Shown: positions 1 through 6,146, numbered from the stretch's first letter. The stretch is 7,869 nt of DNA from DATGQT01 sp035304085 (GCA_035304085.1 DATGQT010000351.1:1-7869), one strand, 5' to 3'. Notes: generated by a model from the letters alone, not told the origin. Translations and numbers: made by a program.

Positions 1-18
1 ACACGCGACACGAGCCCC

Positions 19-1521
19 ATGCGTCCCCCCTTCCTCCTCGCCCTCGACCAGGGCACCACCTCCTGCCGCGCCCTCGTCTTCGACGCCGACGGCGCCGTCG
101 TGTCCGTCGCCCAGCAGCCGTTCGCGCAGCACTACCCCCGCCCCGGCTGGGTCGAGCACGACGCCGGCGAGATCCTCGACACCCAGCTCGCCGTCGCCCG
201 CGACGCCCTGCGAAGGGCCCGCCTCGACGCCGCCGATCTCGCCGGCCTCGGGCTGACGAACCAGCGCGAGACGACGGTGCTCTGGGACCGGGCCTCCGGC
301 CGGCCCGTCCACCGCGCCGTCGTCTGGCAGGACCGCCGCACGGCCGACCGCTGCCGCCGCCTCGTAGACGACGGCCTCGAACCGCACATCCACGCGACGA
401 CCGGCCTCCGCGCCGACCCCTACTTCTCCGGCACCAAGCTCGCTTGGCTCCTCGACGCGGTCGACGGCGCCCGCGACGCCGCCGCGCGCGGCGACCTCCT
501 CTTCGGGACCGTGGACACGTGGCTCCTCTGGCACCTCACCGGCGGGCGCGACGGCGGCCTCCACGCCACCGACGTCACCAACGCCTCGCGCACGATGCTC
601 TTCGACATCCGGCGCGGCACCTGGGACGACACCCTCCTCGACGCCCTCGGCGTCCCGCGGGCCGTCCTGCCCGAGGTGCGGCCGTCGAGCGGGTCCTTCG
701 GCGAGACGACGGCCCTCGGCGGGACGGTGCCGATCCTCGGCGTGGCGGGCGACCAGCAGGCGGCGCTGTTCGGGCAGGCGTGCCTCGCGCCGGGCCTCGC
801 CAAGAACACGTACGGTACCGGCTGCTTCCTCCTCCTGAACACCGGCCGCACGCCCGTCGCCTCCGCGCACGGGCTGGTGACGACGGTGGCGTGGGACCTC
901 GGCGACGGCCCCGAGTACGCCCTCGAAGGAAGCGTCTTCGTGGCCGGCGCCGCCGTGCAGTGGCTCCGCGACGAGCTCCGCCTCCTCGACACCGCGCCCG
1001 ACTCGGCCTACTTCGCGGGCAAGGTCGAGGGCAACGGCGGCGTCTACGTCGTGCCGGCCTTCGCCGGGCTGGGGGCGCCGTACTGGGCGCCCGAGGCGCG
1101 CGGCGCCGTCTTCGGCCTCACGCGCGGCACGACCAAGGCCCACCTCGTCCGCGCCACGCTCGAGAGCCTCGCCTACCAGACGCGCGACGTCCTCGACGCC
1201 ATGACGGCCGACGCCGGCCTCGCCCTCCAATCGCTCCGCGTGGACGGCGGCGCGGCGGCCAACGACCTGCTGATGCAGTTCCAGGCCGACGTCCTCGGGG
1301 TGGCAGTCGAGCGGCCGGCGAGCGTGGAGACGACGGCGTTCGGGGCCGCCGCCCTCGCCGGGCTCGCGGCGGGGGTGTGGGACCGCGAGGCGCTGGCACA
1401 GCGGTGGGAGGCCGAGGCGCGGTTCGAGCCGACCCTGCCCGGGGCCGAGCGGGAGGCGCTCTACGCCGGCTGGCGGCGGGCCGTCCGCGCCGCCCTCGCC
1501 TGGGCGCACGACGCGGGGTAG
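19..1521 (+). CDS. glpK: Glycerol kinase (FGGY family)
   Basis: Cytoplasmic enzyme that phosphorylates glycerol to sn-glycerol 3-phosphate with ATP, feeding glycerol into lipid synthesis and glycolysis. The 500-residue length matches the family (about 500). Visible motifs: phosphate-1 loop DQGTTS (10-15), NQRETT (81-86, glycerol-binding R83/E84), W103, Y135 in the PYFSGTK segment, catalytic base D245 in AGDQQAALFGQ, the ATP-site segment NTYGTGCF (263-270) and the C-terminal ETTAFGAAALAGLAAGVW. The ATG at 19 puts DQGTTS at the usual distance; no Shine-Dalgarno is visible in the 18 bases before it. At the position of E. coli R236, part of the fructose-1,6-bisphosphate site, there is T236. The His phosphorylated by HPr in Gram-positive homologues is also absent (A232). 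I infer that neither classical control operates. Close relatives such as xylulokinase are unlikely given the full glycerol-site set. Confidence 0.97.
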   Translation: MRPPFLLALDQGTTSCRALVFDADGAVVSVAQQPFAQHYPRPGWVEHDAGEILDTQLAVARDALRRARLDAADLAGLGLTNQRETTVLWDRASGRPVHRAVVWQDRRTADRCRRLVDDGLEPHIHATTGLRADPYFSGTKLAWLLDAVDGARDAAARGDLLFGTVDTWLLWHLTGGRDGGLHATDVTNASRTMLFDIRRGTWDDTLLDALGVPRAVLPEVRPSSGSFGETTALGGTVPILGVAGDQQAALFGQACLAPGLAKNTYGTGCFLLLNTGRTPVASAHGLVTTVAWDLGDGPEYALEGSVFVAGAAVQWLRDELRLLDTAPDSAYFAGKVEGNGGVYVVPAFAGLGAPYWAPEARGAVFGLTRGTTKAHLVRATLESLAYQTRDVLDAMTADAGLALQSLRVDGGAAANDLLMQFQADVLGVAVERPASVETTAFGAAALAGLAAGVWDREALAQRWEAEARFEPTLPGAEREALYAGWRRAVRAALAWAHDAG

Positions 1522-1529
1522 AAGCCCCT

Positions 1530-1545
1530 GCCCGAACCGACGGGC
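1530..1545 (+). terminator. Weak hairpin after glpK
   Basis: A 5-bp all-GC stem, GCCCG (1530-1534) with CGGGC (1541-1545), closes a 6-base loop 9 bases after the glpK stop codon. There is no T-tract after it, so intrinsic termination is doubtful; it may be a chance hairpin in G+C-rich DNA. Confidence 0.2.
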
Positions 1546-1564
1546 GAAATGGCCGTTGGACGAA

Positions 1565-1690
1565 GGTGGGCGGAGCGTGGGGCGAGGTGCTGCGCAGGTC
1601 GGAGCGAGTGGTCTCCCCCGCCGCGCCCCTCTCCCCTCCACCCCTTCCTTTCCCTCCACTCCCCCATCCCCTCTCCCACCAGCCCCTCGA
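1565..1690. repeat. G-rich block plus long pyrimidine tract; possible degenerate palindrome
   Basis: The longest gap between genes (1522-1693) holds a G-rich block (about 1565-1610) followed by a C/T tract. Within 1626-1677, 49 of 52 bases are pyrimidines and the three exceptions are all A (1640, 1658, 1666). The outer ends are complementary: GGTGGG at 1565-1570 with CCCACC at 1675-1680. The G-rich block aligns loosely with the reverse complement of the C/T tract. It could be a decayed member of the palindromic arrays seen further right, but no clean period is visible. The tract ends right before the start codon at 1694 and leaves no Shine-Dalgarno. Confidence 0.45.
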
Positions 1691-1693
1691 CCC

Positions 1694-1930
1694 ATGCCCA
1701 CCTGCAGCACCTGCGGCAACGACTACGACCGCGCCTTCACCGTCATCACCCACGACGAGCAGTCCTACACCTTCGACTCCTTCGAGTGCGCCATCTACGC
1801 CCTCGCGCCGACGTGCAAGCACTGCGGCGTCCGCATCATCGGACACGGGATGCAGCAGGGGGAGGACTTCTTCTGCTGCGCCCACTGCGCCGAGGCCGAG
1901 GGCGTCCAGGGTCTCGAAGACCGCGTCTGA
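1694..1930 (+). CDS. Small Cys/His-rich zinc-ribbon-like protein
   Basis: A 78-residue protein, probably cytoplasmic and metal-binding. Cysteines are C4 and C7 (CSTC), C32, C41 and C44 (CKHC), and C61, C62 and C65 (CCAHC). Histidines H20, H43, H51 and H64 are further candidate ligands, enough for two Zn sites. The pattern CxxCGNDYD, FDSFECAI, APTCKHCG, IIGHG, FFCCAHC looks like a small conserved family found in several bacterial phyla, usually annotated as hypothetical or metallothionein-like; this is recollection, not a search. The ATG at 1694 was chosen because residues upstream in frame are low-complexity Pro/Ser/Arg from the pyrimidine tract, whereas the conserved CxxC begins at residue 4. 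No ribosome binding site is visible. It converges with the metal exporter gene ending at 2009, which suggests but does not prove a metal-related role. Exact function unknown. Confidence 0.85.
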   Translation: MPTCSTCGNDYDRAFTVITHDEQSYTFDSFECAIYALAPTCKHCGVRIIGHGMQQGEDFFCCAHCAEAEGVQGLEDRV

Positions 1931-1950
1931 CGGCGCCACGGGCGGGTGGA

Positions 1951-2010
1951 AGTTTGGAGTTTGGTGTTTGGAGTTCGAGACAGCCCACTCCAAACTTCAA
2001 ACCCCAAACT
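1951..2010. repeat. Palindromic heptad array A (AGTTTGG unit)
   Basis: The left arm (1951-1978) is four 7-base units: AGTTTGG, AGTTTGG, TGTTTGG, AGTTCGA. The right arm (1986-2010) carries the inverted units CCAAACT (1990), TCAAACC (1997) and CCAAACT (2004), again in 7-base phase. Bases 1951-1975 pair with 1986-2010 at 21 of 25 positions around a 10-base loop. The element is far richer in A+T than its surroundings. It lies between two convergent genes, and its last two bases are part of the exporter stop codon (2009-2011). It could end transcription from both sides, but the internal tandem repetition is unlike an ordinary terminator. Confidence 0.9.
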
Positions 2011-3034
2011 ATCCGCTCAGCGAGTCCGCCACCTCGTCGTGGCCGTGGCTGGCGGGGTGCTCGTGGCTGGCGGGCTCGAGGTGGCTCGTCACCTGCACCA
2101 CGTCGCGCGGGAAGAGGCGGTGGAGGGCGGCCTCGACGGCGGTGGCGCGGCGGTGCGCCTCGTCGAGGAGGAGGTCGTCCGGGAGGAGGAGGTGGACCTC
2201 GATCCACACCTGGTCGTTGACGCGGCGGTGGCGGAGGTGGTGGAACCCCTCGATCCGGCCGTCCCGCCGGGCGTCCTCCAGCACGCCGAGCACGCGCGCC
2301 GTCGCGCCCGGCTCGACCTCCTCCATGAGCCCGCGGTAGGCCGCCCGCATCAGCCCGAACGCCGTCCACGTGATGTTGAGGCCGAGGACGATGGCGACGG
2401 CGGGGTCGAGCCACTCGACGCCCGTCGCCCACACGAGCCCGACGCCGGCGAGGACGCCCAGGCTCGTCCACATGTCGGTGAGGACGTGCTGGCCGTTGGC
2501 GACGAGGACGACGGCGTTCGTGCGCCGCCCGGTGCGGACGAGGTAGAGGCCGAGGGCGAGGTTGACGGCGCCGAGGGCGGCGGTGATGAGGAGGCCGAGG
2601 CCGAGCCGCTCCAGCTCCGGCCCCGTCACCAGCGCGTCGACGCCGGCCCAGACGATGCCGCCGCCGGCCAGGAGGATCAGCGCCCCCTCGAAGCCCGACG
2701 AGAAGTAGGCGATCTTGCCGTGGCCGTAGGGGTGCTGGGCGTCCGGCGGCTGCGCCGCGTACCACAGGCTGACGGCGGCGATCCCCGTCGCGGCGAGGTG
2801 GATCACCGACTCCAGCGCGTCGGAGAGGATGGCCGTCGAGCCGGTGAGGACGTAGGCGGCGAACTTACCGACGAGCATGAAGACGGCGACGGCGAGGCTG
2901 GCCCCCATCGCGCGCCTCCGCGCCCGCACGGCCGCGTGGGATTGCGGAGTGCGGAGTGCGGAGTGCGGACGGACGGCCCCCTCCGCCGTCCCCACGTCCT
3001 CGCGCGGGTGGTCGTGTCCGATGTGCATCAGCAT
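2009..3034 (-). CDS. Cation diffusion facilitator (CDF) metal exporter
   Basis: Inner-membrane antiporter that exports divalent metal ions (Zn, Fe, Mn, Co or Cd; substrate not resolvable here) against protons. Residues are counted from the chosen start, giving 341 aa. Six hydrophobic helices lie at about 45-66, 68-93, 115-135, 145-167, 182-203 and 206-228, followed by a cytoplasmic ferredoxin-like domain (about 235-320). Signatures: SDALES in helix 2 (D72, E75), HPYGHGK (101-107), FSSGFEGALIL, and HxxxD in helix 5 (H183, D187). The His-rich N-terminus (MLMHIGHDHP) and tail (H318, H324, H326, H330, H332) may bind metal. I chose the ATG at 3034 because GGGAG lies 4 bases upstream and the following codons have strong third-position G/C. 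An in-frame ATG at 3079 lies inside a repeat array and would add 15 unconserved residues. Residues about 22-32 come from an in-frame heptad array. Confidence 0.93.
   Translation of the reverse strand: MLMHIGHDHPREDVGTAEGAVRPHSALRTPQSHAAVRARRRAMGASLAVAVFMLVGKFAAYVLTGSTAILSDALESVIHLAATGIAAVSLWYAAQPPDAQHPYGHGKIAYFSSGFEGALILLAGGGIVWAGVDALVTGPELERLGLGLLITAALGAVNLALGLYLVRTGRRTNAVVLVANGQHVLTDMWTSLGVLAGVGLVWATGVEWLDPAVAIVLGLNITWTAFGLMRAAYRGLMEEVEPGATARVLGVLEDARRDGRIEGFHHLRHRRVNDQVWIEVHLLLPDDLLLDEAHRRATAVEAALHRLFPRDVVQVTSHLEPASHEHPASHGHDEVADSLSG
2944..2971. repeat. Heptad array B (GCGGAGT) inside the CDF gene
   Basis: Three perfect tandem copies of GCGGAGT (2944-2950, 2951-2957, 2958-2964) and a fourth diverged copy GCGGACG (2965-2971), preceded by the related ATTGCGG. 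On the minus strand it is read as RPHSALRTPQS in the exporter's N-terminal cytoplasmic segment. Because the unit is 7 bases, all three frames are read in turn. Third-position G/C falls to 8 of 12 codons here against 19 of the first 20 codons of the gene, which supports insertion into existing coding sequence. I found no clear inverted partner arm nearby. Confidence 0.85.
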
Positions 3035-3038
3035 GGTG

Positions 3039-3043
3039 CTCCC
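3039..3043 (-). promoter_or_regulatory. Ribosome binding site of the CDF gene
   Basis: On the minus strand GGGAG ends 4 bases before the ATG at 3034 and 10 bases before a second in-frame ATG at 3028. It is the only purine-rich Shine-Dalgarno-like sequence of this quality before a gene in the window, and it decides against the longer start at 3079. Confidence 0.55.
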
Positions 3044-3069
3044 ACCCGCCGGCCCGGCGCTAGTTTCTG

Positions 3070-3159
3070 GATCGGGCAATCGGGTAAGCGAGCAATCTGG
3101 TATTCGGAAAGCCGGTAGCCCGATGGCCCGATCCCCCGATCCTCCGATCCCCCGATCCC
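3070..3159. repeat. Palindromic octad array C (ATCGGG every 8 bases)
   Basis: The left arm carries ATCGGG-like hexamers beginning at 3071, 3079, 3087, 3095, 3103 and 3111, strictly 8 bases apart. They decay from perfect (ATCGGG twice) through AGCGAG, ATCTGG and TTCGGA to GCCGGT. The right arm carries the inverted form, with GAT at 3122, 3130, 3138, 3146 and 3154, again exactly 8 bases apart, mostly as CCCGAT. The two arms are therefore inverted arrays of one unit. The element sits between two divergently transcribed genes and touches the TTG start of the epimerase gene (3160), so it occupies the whole expected leader and promoter-proximal region of that gene. Confidence 0.9.
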
Positions 3160-4161
3160 TTGACCCTCGAGCACCTCGGCATCGCCGTGGCCGACGCCGA
3201 CGCGGCCGTCGCCCTCTTCGAGCGCCTCCTCGGCGCGGCGCCCTACAAGCGCGAGACCGTCGAGCGCGAGGGCGTGCGGACGATCTTCTTCGGCGACGGC
3301 GGGCGCGAGGGCGCGGCGCCCAAGCTGGAGCTGCTGGAGGCGCTCTCGCCTGCGTCGCCCGTGGCGAAGTACCTCGACAAACGGGGCCCCGGCCTCCACC
3401 ACGTCGCCTTCGAGGTCGCCGACGTCGAGGCCGAGGTGGCGCGGCTGAGGGCCCTCGGCTTCCAGCCCCTCGCCGACGCCCCCAAGCCGGGGGCCGACGG
3501 CAAGCGGATCGTCTTCCTCCACCCGAGGAGCACGGGCGGCGTGCTCGTGGAGTTGTGCGAGTCGGTGTGGGCGCCCGAGCGGCTGGACGTGCCCTTCGAG
3601 GGTGGCACCCTCTTCGCGTTCGTCTCCGGCCCGGCCGAGGCGCCGCCGCTGGTCGTCCTCCACGGCGCGGATGACGAGCTCTCCCCCCTCGTCCGCCGCT
3701 GGGCGCGCCGCTTCCGCGTCATCGCCCTTGCCGACACGACACCCGCGGTTTCCGCCGGTGCTCGGCCTTCGGGTGAGGCGTTCGTCGCCAGTGTGCCGGA
3801 GCTGCTCGACCATTTTGAACTTGCAATAACGGCTTGCTTTGGCTACGCGACCGGCGGCACCGTCGCCCTCCAGGCAGCGGCGCGCCACCCCGAGCGCTTC
3901 GGCCGCCTCGCCGTCTACGACGCCCGCGTGCCGGAGGCGCCCGAGGAGGAGGCCGCCCTGGCGACCCTGGCCGTCCCCACCCTCGTCGCTTGCGGCGACG
4001 CGGGCCCATTTCTCGCGCCGGCCCTCCACCTCCACGCGACACTGCCTCAGGCGTCCCTCGCCGTCCTCCCCGGCATGGAGCCCACGCTCAGCGCCCTCGC
4101 TCCGGCCGACCTCGACGCCTTCGCCGACCTCGTGTCGCGGCACCTGACGCTTGACGCGTGA
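3160..4161 (+). CDS. Methylmalonyl-CoA epimerase fused to a catalytically dead alpha/beta-hydrolase domain
   Basis: Residues 1-135 are a complete VOC-fold methylmalonyl-CoA epimerase, which interconverts (S)- and (R)-methylmalonyl-CoA between propionyl-CoA and succinyl-CoA. Metal-ligand positions are visible: H5 (EHLGIAV), E57 (KLELLE), H80/H81 (GLHHVAFEV) and E131 (GVLVEL). Typical epimerases end at about 130-150 residues. Here a second domain (about 150-333) follows with alpha/beta-hydrolase landmarks: LVVLHG (164-169), a nucleophile-elbow-like GYATGG (228-233), LVACGD (275-280) and AVLPGMEPT (301-309). The nucleophile Ser is A230 and the usual catalytic His position is E307, so hydrolase activity is unlikely; a structural or binding role is inferred. 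The start is TTG at 3160: the first in-frame ATG is codon 306 and the next GTG (codon 10) would lose H5. No Shine-Dalgarno is visible, since array C abuts the start. The last residues (LTLDA) and the stop are supplied by array D. Confidence 0.86.
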   Translation: MTLEHLGIAVADADAAVALFERLLGAAPYKRETVEREGVRTIFFGDGGREGAAPKLELLEALSPASPVAKYLDKRGPGLHHVAFEVADVEAEVARLRALGFQPLADAPKPGADGKRIVFLHPRSTGGVLVELCESVWAPERLDVPFEGGTLFAFVSGPAEAPPLVVLHGADDELSPLVRRWARRFRVIALADTTPAVSAGARPSGEAFVASVPELLDHFELAITACFGYATGGTVALQAAARHPERFGRLAVYDARVPEAPEEEAALATLAVPTLVACGDAGPFLAPALHLHATLPQASLAVLPGMEPTLSALAPADLDAFADLVSRHLTLDA

Positions 4162-4235
4162 AACGTGATGCGTGACTGGCAGTAGGCTCGGCCGCCACCA
4201 TCGCGTGTCACGTCATCACGCGTCACGGAATCACT
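4145..4235. repeat. Palindromic heptad array D (TGACGCG unit)
   Basis: The left arm has units beginning TGA at 4145, 4152, 4159, 4166 and 4173, exactly 7 bases apart: TGACGCT, TGACGCG, TGAAACG, TGATGCG, TGACTGG. The right arm carries the inverted form, with TCA at 4208, 4216, 4223 and 4231 (7-8 bases apart). TGACGCGTGA (4152-4161) is a perfect 10-base inverted match to TCACGCGTCA (4216-4225), with a 54-base spacer. The TGA of the third unit is the stop codon of the epimerase gene, and the right arm ends at the uvrC ATG (4237). The element therefore fills the entire space between two co-directional genes. Confidence 0.88.
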
Positions 4236-4236
4236 C

Positions 4237-6093
4237 ATGACCGAGGCCCTCGCCGAGAAGCTCAAGCACCTCCCCACGGCGCCCGGCGTCTACCAGCACA
4301 AGGACGCCGAGGGCACCGTGCTCTACGTCGGCAAGGCGAAGAACCTCCGGAACCGCGTCCGCAGCTACTTCCAGGAGGGCCGCCCGCGCGACGGCCGCCT
4401 CAACGCGCTCGTCGCCAGGATCGCCGACGTCGAGGTGATCGTGACCGACACCGAGGCCGAGGCGCTCATCCTCGAGAACAACCTCATCAAGGCGCTCAAG
4501 CCCCGCTACAACGTCAGCCTGCGGGACGACAAGACCTACCCCTTCATCTGCATCAAGAACGAGCGCTTCCCCCGCGTCTTCCCCACGCGCCGCGTCCGCC
4601 GCGACGGCTCCCTCTACTTCGGGCCGTACACCGACGCGAAGGCGATGCGGCTCGTGCTGAAGACGATCAAGGACCTCTTCAAGCTGCGCTCCTGCTCGCT
4701 CAACCTCTCCGAAGCCGCCATCCGGGCGGGCCGCTACACCCCCTGCCTCGACTACCACATCCAGAAGTGCGCCGCCCCCTGCGTCGGCTACGAGACCGAG
4801 GCGCACTACAACCAGACCATCGAGCAGATCAAGACGCTGCTGAACGGGAAGACCGACGCGCTCGTCGCCCTGCTGGAGGACGAGATGCGCCGGCTCGCCG
4901 GCGAGAAGAAGTTCGAGGAGGCCGCCGAGCTGCGCGACCGCGTCGCCGCCCTCAGGAAGTACGCCGAGCGGCAGAAGGTCGTCACCGACCGCGACGTCGA
5001 CCGCGACCTCTTCGCGCTGGAGGTTGACCGCGAGGACGACGTAGCCGTCGGCGTGCTGTTCAAGGTGCGCGAGGGGAAGATCGTCGGCCGCCAGCACAAG
5101 TACCTCCGCGGCCTCGACGGCACCGACGACCCCGCGCTCATGCAGCGCTTCCTGGAGGACTACTACACCGAAGCCACGTTCTTCCCGGACGAGGTGCTGC
5201 TGGCCGCGCCGGCCGAGGACGCCGGGCCGCTGGAGGCGCTGCTACGCGAGGGCCGCGGCAGGAAGGTGCCCGTCAAGGTGCCCGAGCGCGGCGAGAAGGC
5301 CGACCTCATGGGGATGGTGCAGGCCAACGCCCGCCTCCTCCTCGGCGAGTGGAAGCTGCAGCGGCAGAAGCAGGAGGCCGAGCGCGTCCCCCGCTCCGTC
5401 CTCGCCCTCGAACGCGACCTCCACCTGAAGAAGCCGCCGCGCCGGATCGAGTGCTTCGACATCTCCCACCTCGCCGGCACCGGCACCGTCGCCTCCTGCG
5501 TCGTCTTCGAGGACGGGCGGCCGAAGAAGAGCGACTACCGCCTCTTCAAGATCCGCTCGCTCGAACGGGGCGAGGTCAACGACTTCCGGGCCATGCGCGA
5601 GGTCGTCGAGCGCCGCTACGCCCGGCTCCTCGAGGAGAACGGCCCCTGGCCCGACCTCGTGATCATCGACGGCGGGAAGGGCCAGCTCTCCTCGGCCGTC
5701 GAGGCGCTCCAGCGGGTGGACGTGTACGGCCGCTTCCCCGTCGTCGGCCTGGCGAAGCGGCTCGAGGAGGTGTTCACGCCGGGCCGCTCGGAGTCCGTCA
5801 TGATCCCCCGCACGTCGTCGTCGCTCCGGCTGCTCCAGCGCGTGCGCGACGAGGCGCACCGGTTCGCCGTGACCGCCCAGCGGAAGCAGCGCCGGCTGAA
5901 GGACCTCCACTCCGAGCTCATGGACGTCCCCGGCGTCGGCGCGAAGAGCGTGCAGAAGCTGCTGACGACGTTCGGCAGCGTGAAGGGCGTCCGCGCCGCG
6001 AGCGAGGCCGACCTCGCCGCCGTCGTCGGCCCGGCGATGGCGCAGAAGGTCCGCGCCCACTTCGAGGCGGCTCCACCCTCCGGCCCAGGGTGA
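4237..6093 (+). CDS. uvrC: UvrABC excinuclease subunit C
   Basis: Dual-incision endonuclease of nucleotide excision repair. Recruited by UvrB, it cuts the damaged strand 3' (N-terminal domain) and 5' (C-terminal domain) of the lesion. The 618 residues match the family. GIY-YIG domain about 14-92: PGVY (Y19), LYVGKAKNLRNRV (Y30 to R40), ILENN (E80). Cysteines C153, C170, C178 and C182 resemble the four that ligate an iron-sulfur cluster in E. coli UvrC. The UVR helical hairpin that contacts UvrB is about 205-245 (FEEAAELRDRVAAL). The RNase H-like nuclease has D408 (FDISH), D478 (IIDGGKGQL) and H541 (DEAHRFA). A tandem helix-hairpin-helix lies at about 560-610 (DVPGVGAKS). All catalytic residues are intact. 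The ATG at 4237 gives the usual N-terminus; only a weak GGA precedes it because array D runs up to the start. Confidence 0.98.
   Translation: MTEALAEKLKHLPTAPGVYQHKDAEGTVLYVGKAKNLRNRVRSYFQEGRPRDGRLNALVARIADVEVIVTDTEAEALILENNLIKALKPRYNVSLRDDKTYPFICIKNERFPRVFPTRRVRRDGSLYFGPYTDAKAMRLVLKTIKDLFKLRSCSLNLSEAAIRAGRYTPCLDYHIQKCAAPCVGYETEAHYNQTIEQIKTLLNGKTDALVALLEDEMRRLAGEKKFEEAAELRDRVAALRKYAERQKVVTDRDVDRDLFALEVDREDDVAVGVLFKVREGKIVGRQHKYLRGLDGTDDPALMQRFLEDYYTEATFFPDEVLLAAPAEDAGPLEALLREGRGRKVPVKVPERGEKADLMGMVQANARLLLGEWKLQRQKQEAERVPRSVLALERDLHLKKPPRRIECFDISHLAGTGTVASCVVFEDGRPKKSDYRLFKIRSLERGEVNDFRAMREVVERRYARLLEENGPWPDLVIIDGGKGQLSSAVEALQRVDVYGRFPVVGLAKRLEEVFTPGRSESVMIPRTSSSLRLLQRVRDEAHRFAVTAQRKQRRLKDLHSELMDVPGVGAKSVQKLLTTFGSVKGVRAASEADLAAVVGPAMAQKVRAHFEAAPPSGPG
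6074..6092 (+). terminator. Hairpin overlapping the uvrC stop codon
   Basis: A perfect 6-bp stem, CACCCT (6074-6079) with AGGGTG (6087-6092), has a 7-base loop and covers two bases of the TGA stop. No T-tract follows. It may slow or end transcription, but its status as a terminator is uncertain. Confidence 0.25.
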
Positions 6094-6146
6094 GACGAGG
6101 CCGTTGCGCCACGCCGGTCTGAGCACGGGAGCGTGACGGCCCCGGC

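Noticed and set aside
1..18. Possible end of another palindromic array before glpK (resembles part of array D)
   Set aside because: Shared ACACGCGA-type bases are suggestive, but only 18 bases are visible, too few to establish a period or an inverted arm.
1951..2010. Insertion-sequence remnant or transposon end
   Set aside because: No transposase fragment and no target-site duplication seen; the internal 7-base tandem structure is not that of typical terminal inverted repeats. A non-autonomous element cannot be fully excluded.
444..2339. Long plus-strand frame overlapping glpK, the small zinc-ribbon-like gene and the exporter
   Set aside because: Translation is dominated by Arg/Pro/Ala runs typical of a shifted frame in G+C-rich DNA, and it crosses three well-supported genes and a repeat array.
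1836..2765. 309-residue minus-strand frame over the exporter
   Set aside because: Arg/Pro/His-rich low-complexity product on the same strand as, and shifted from, the clear CDF frame; no recognisable motif.
3035..3159. A CRISPR-like array at the octad repeats
   Set aside because: Units are 8 bases with no spacers between them and occur as inverted arms; CRISPR repeats are longer and separated by unique spacers, and no cas gene is present.
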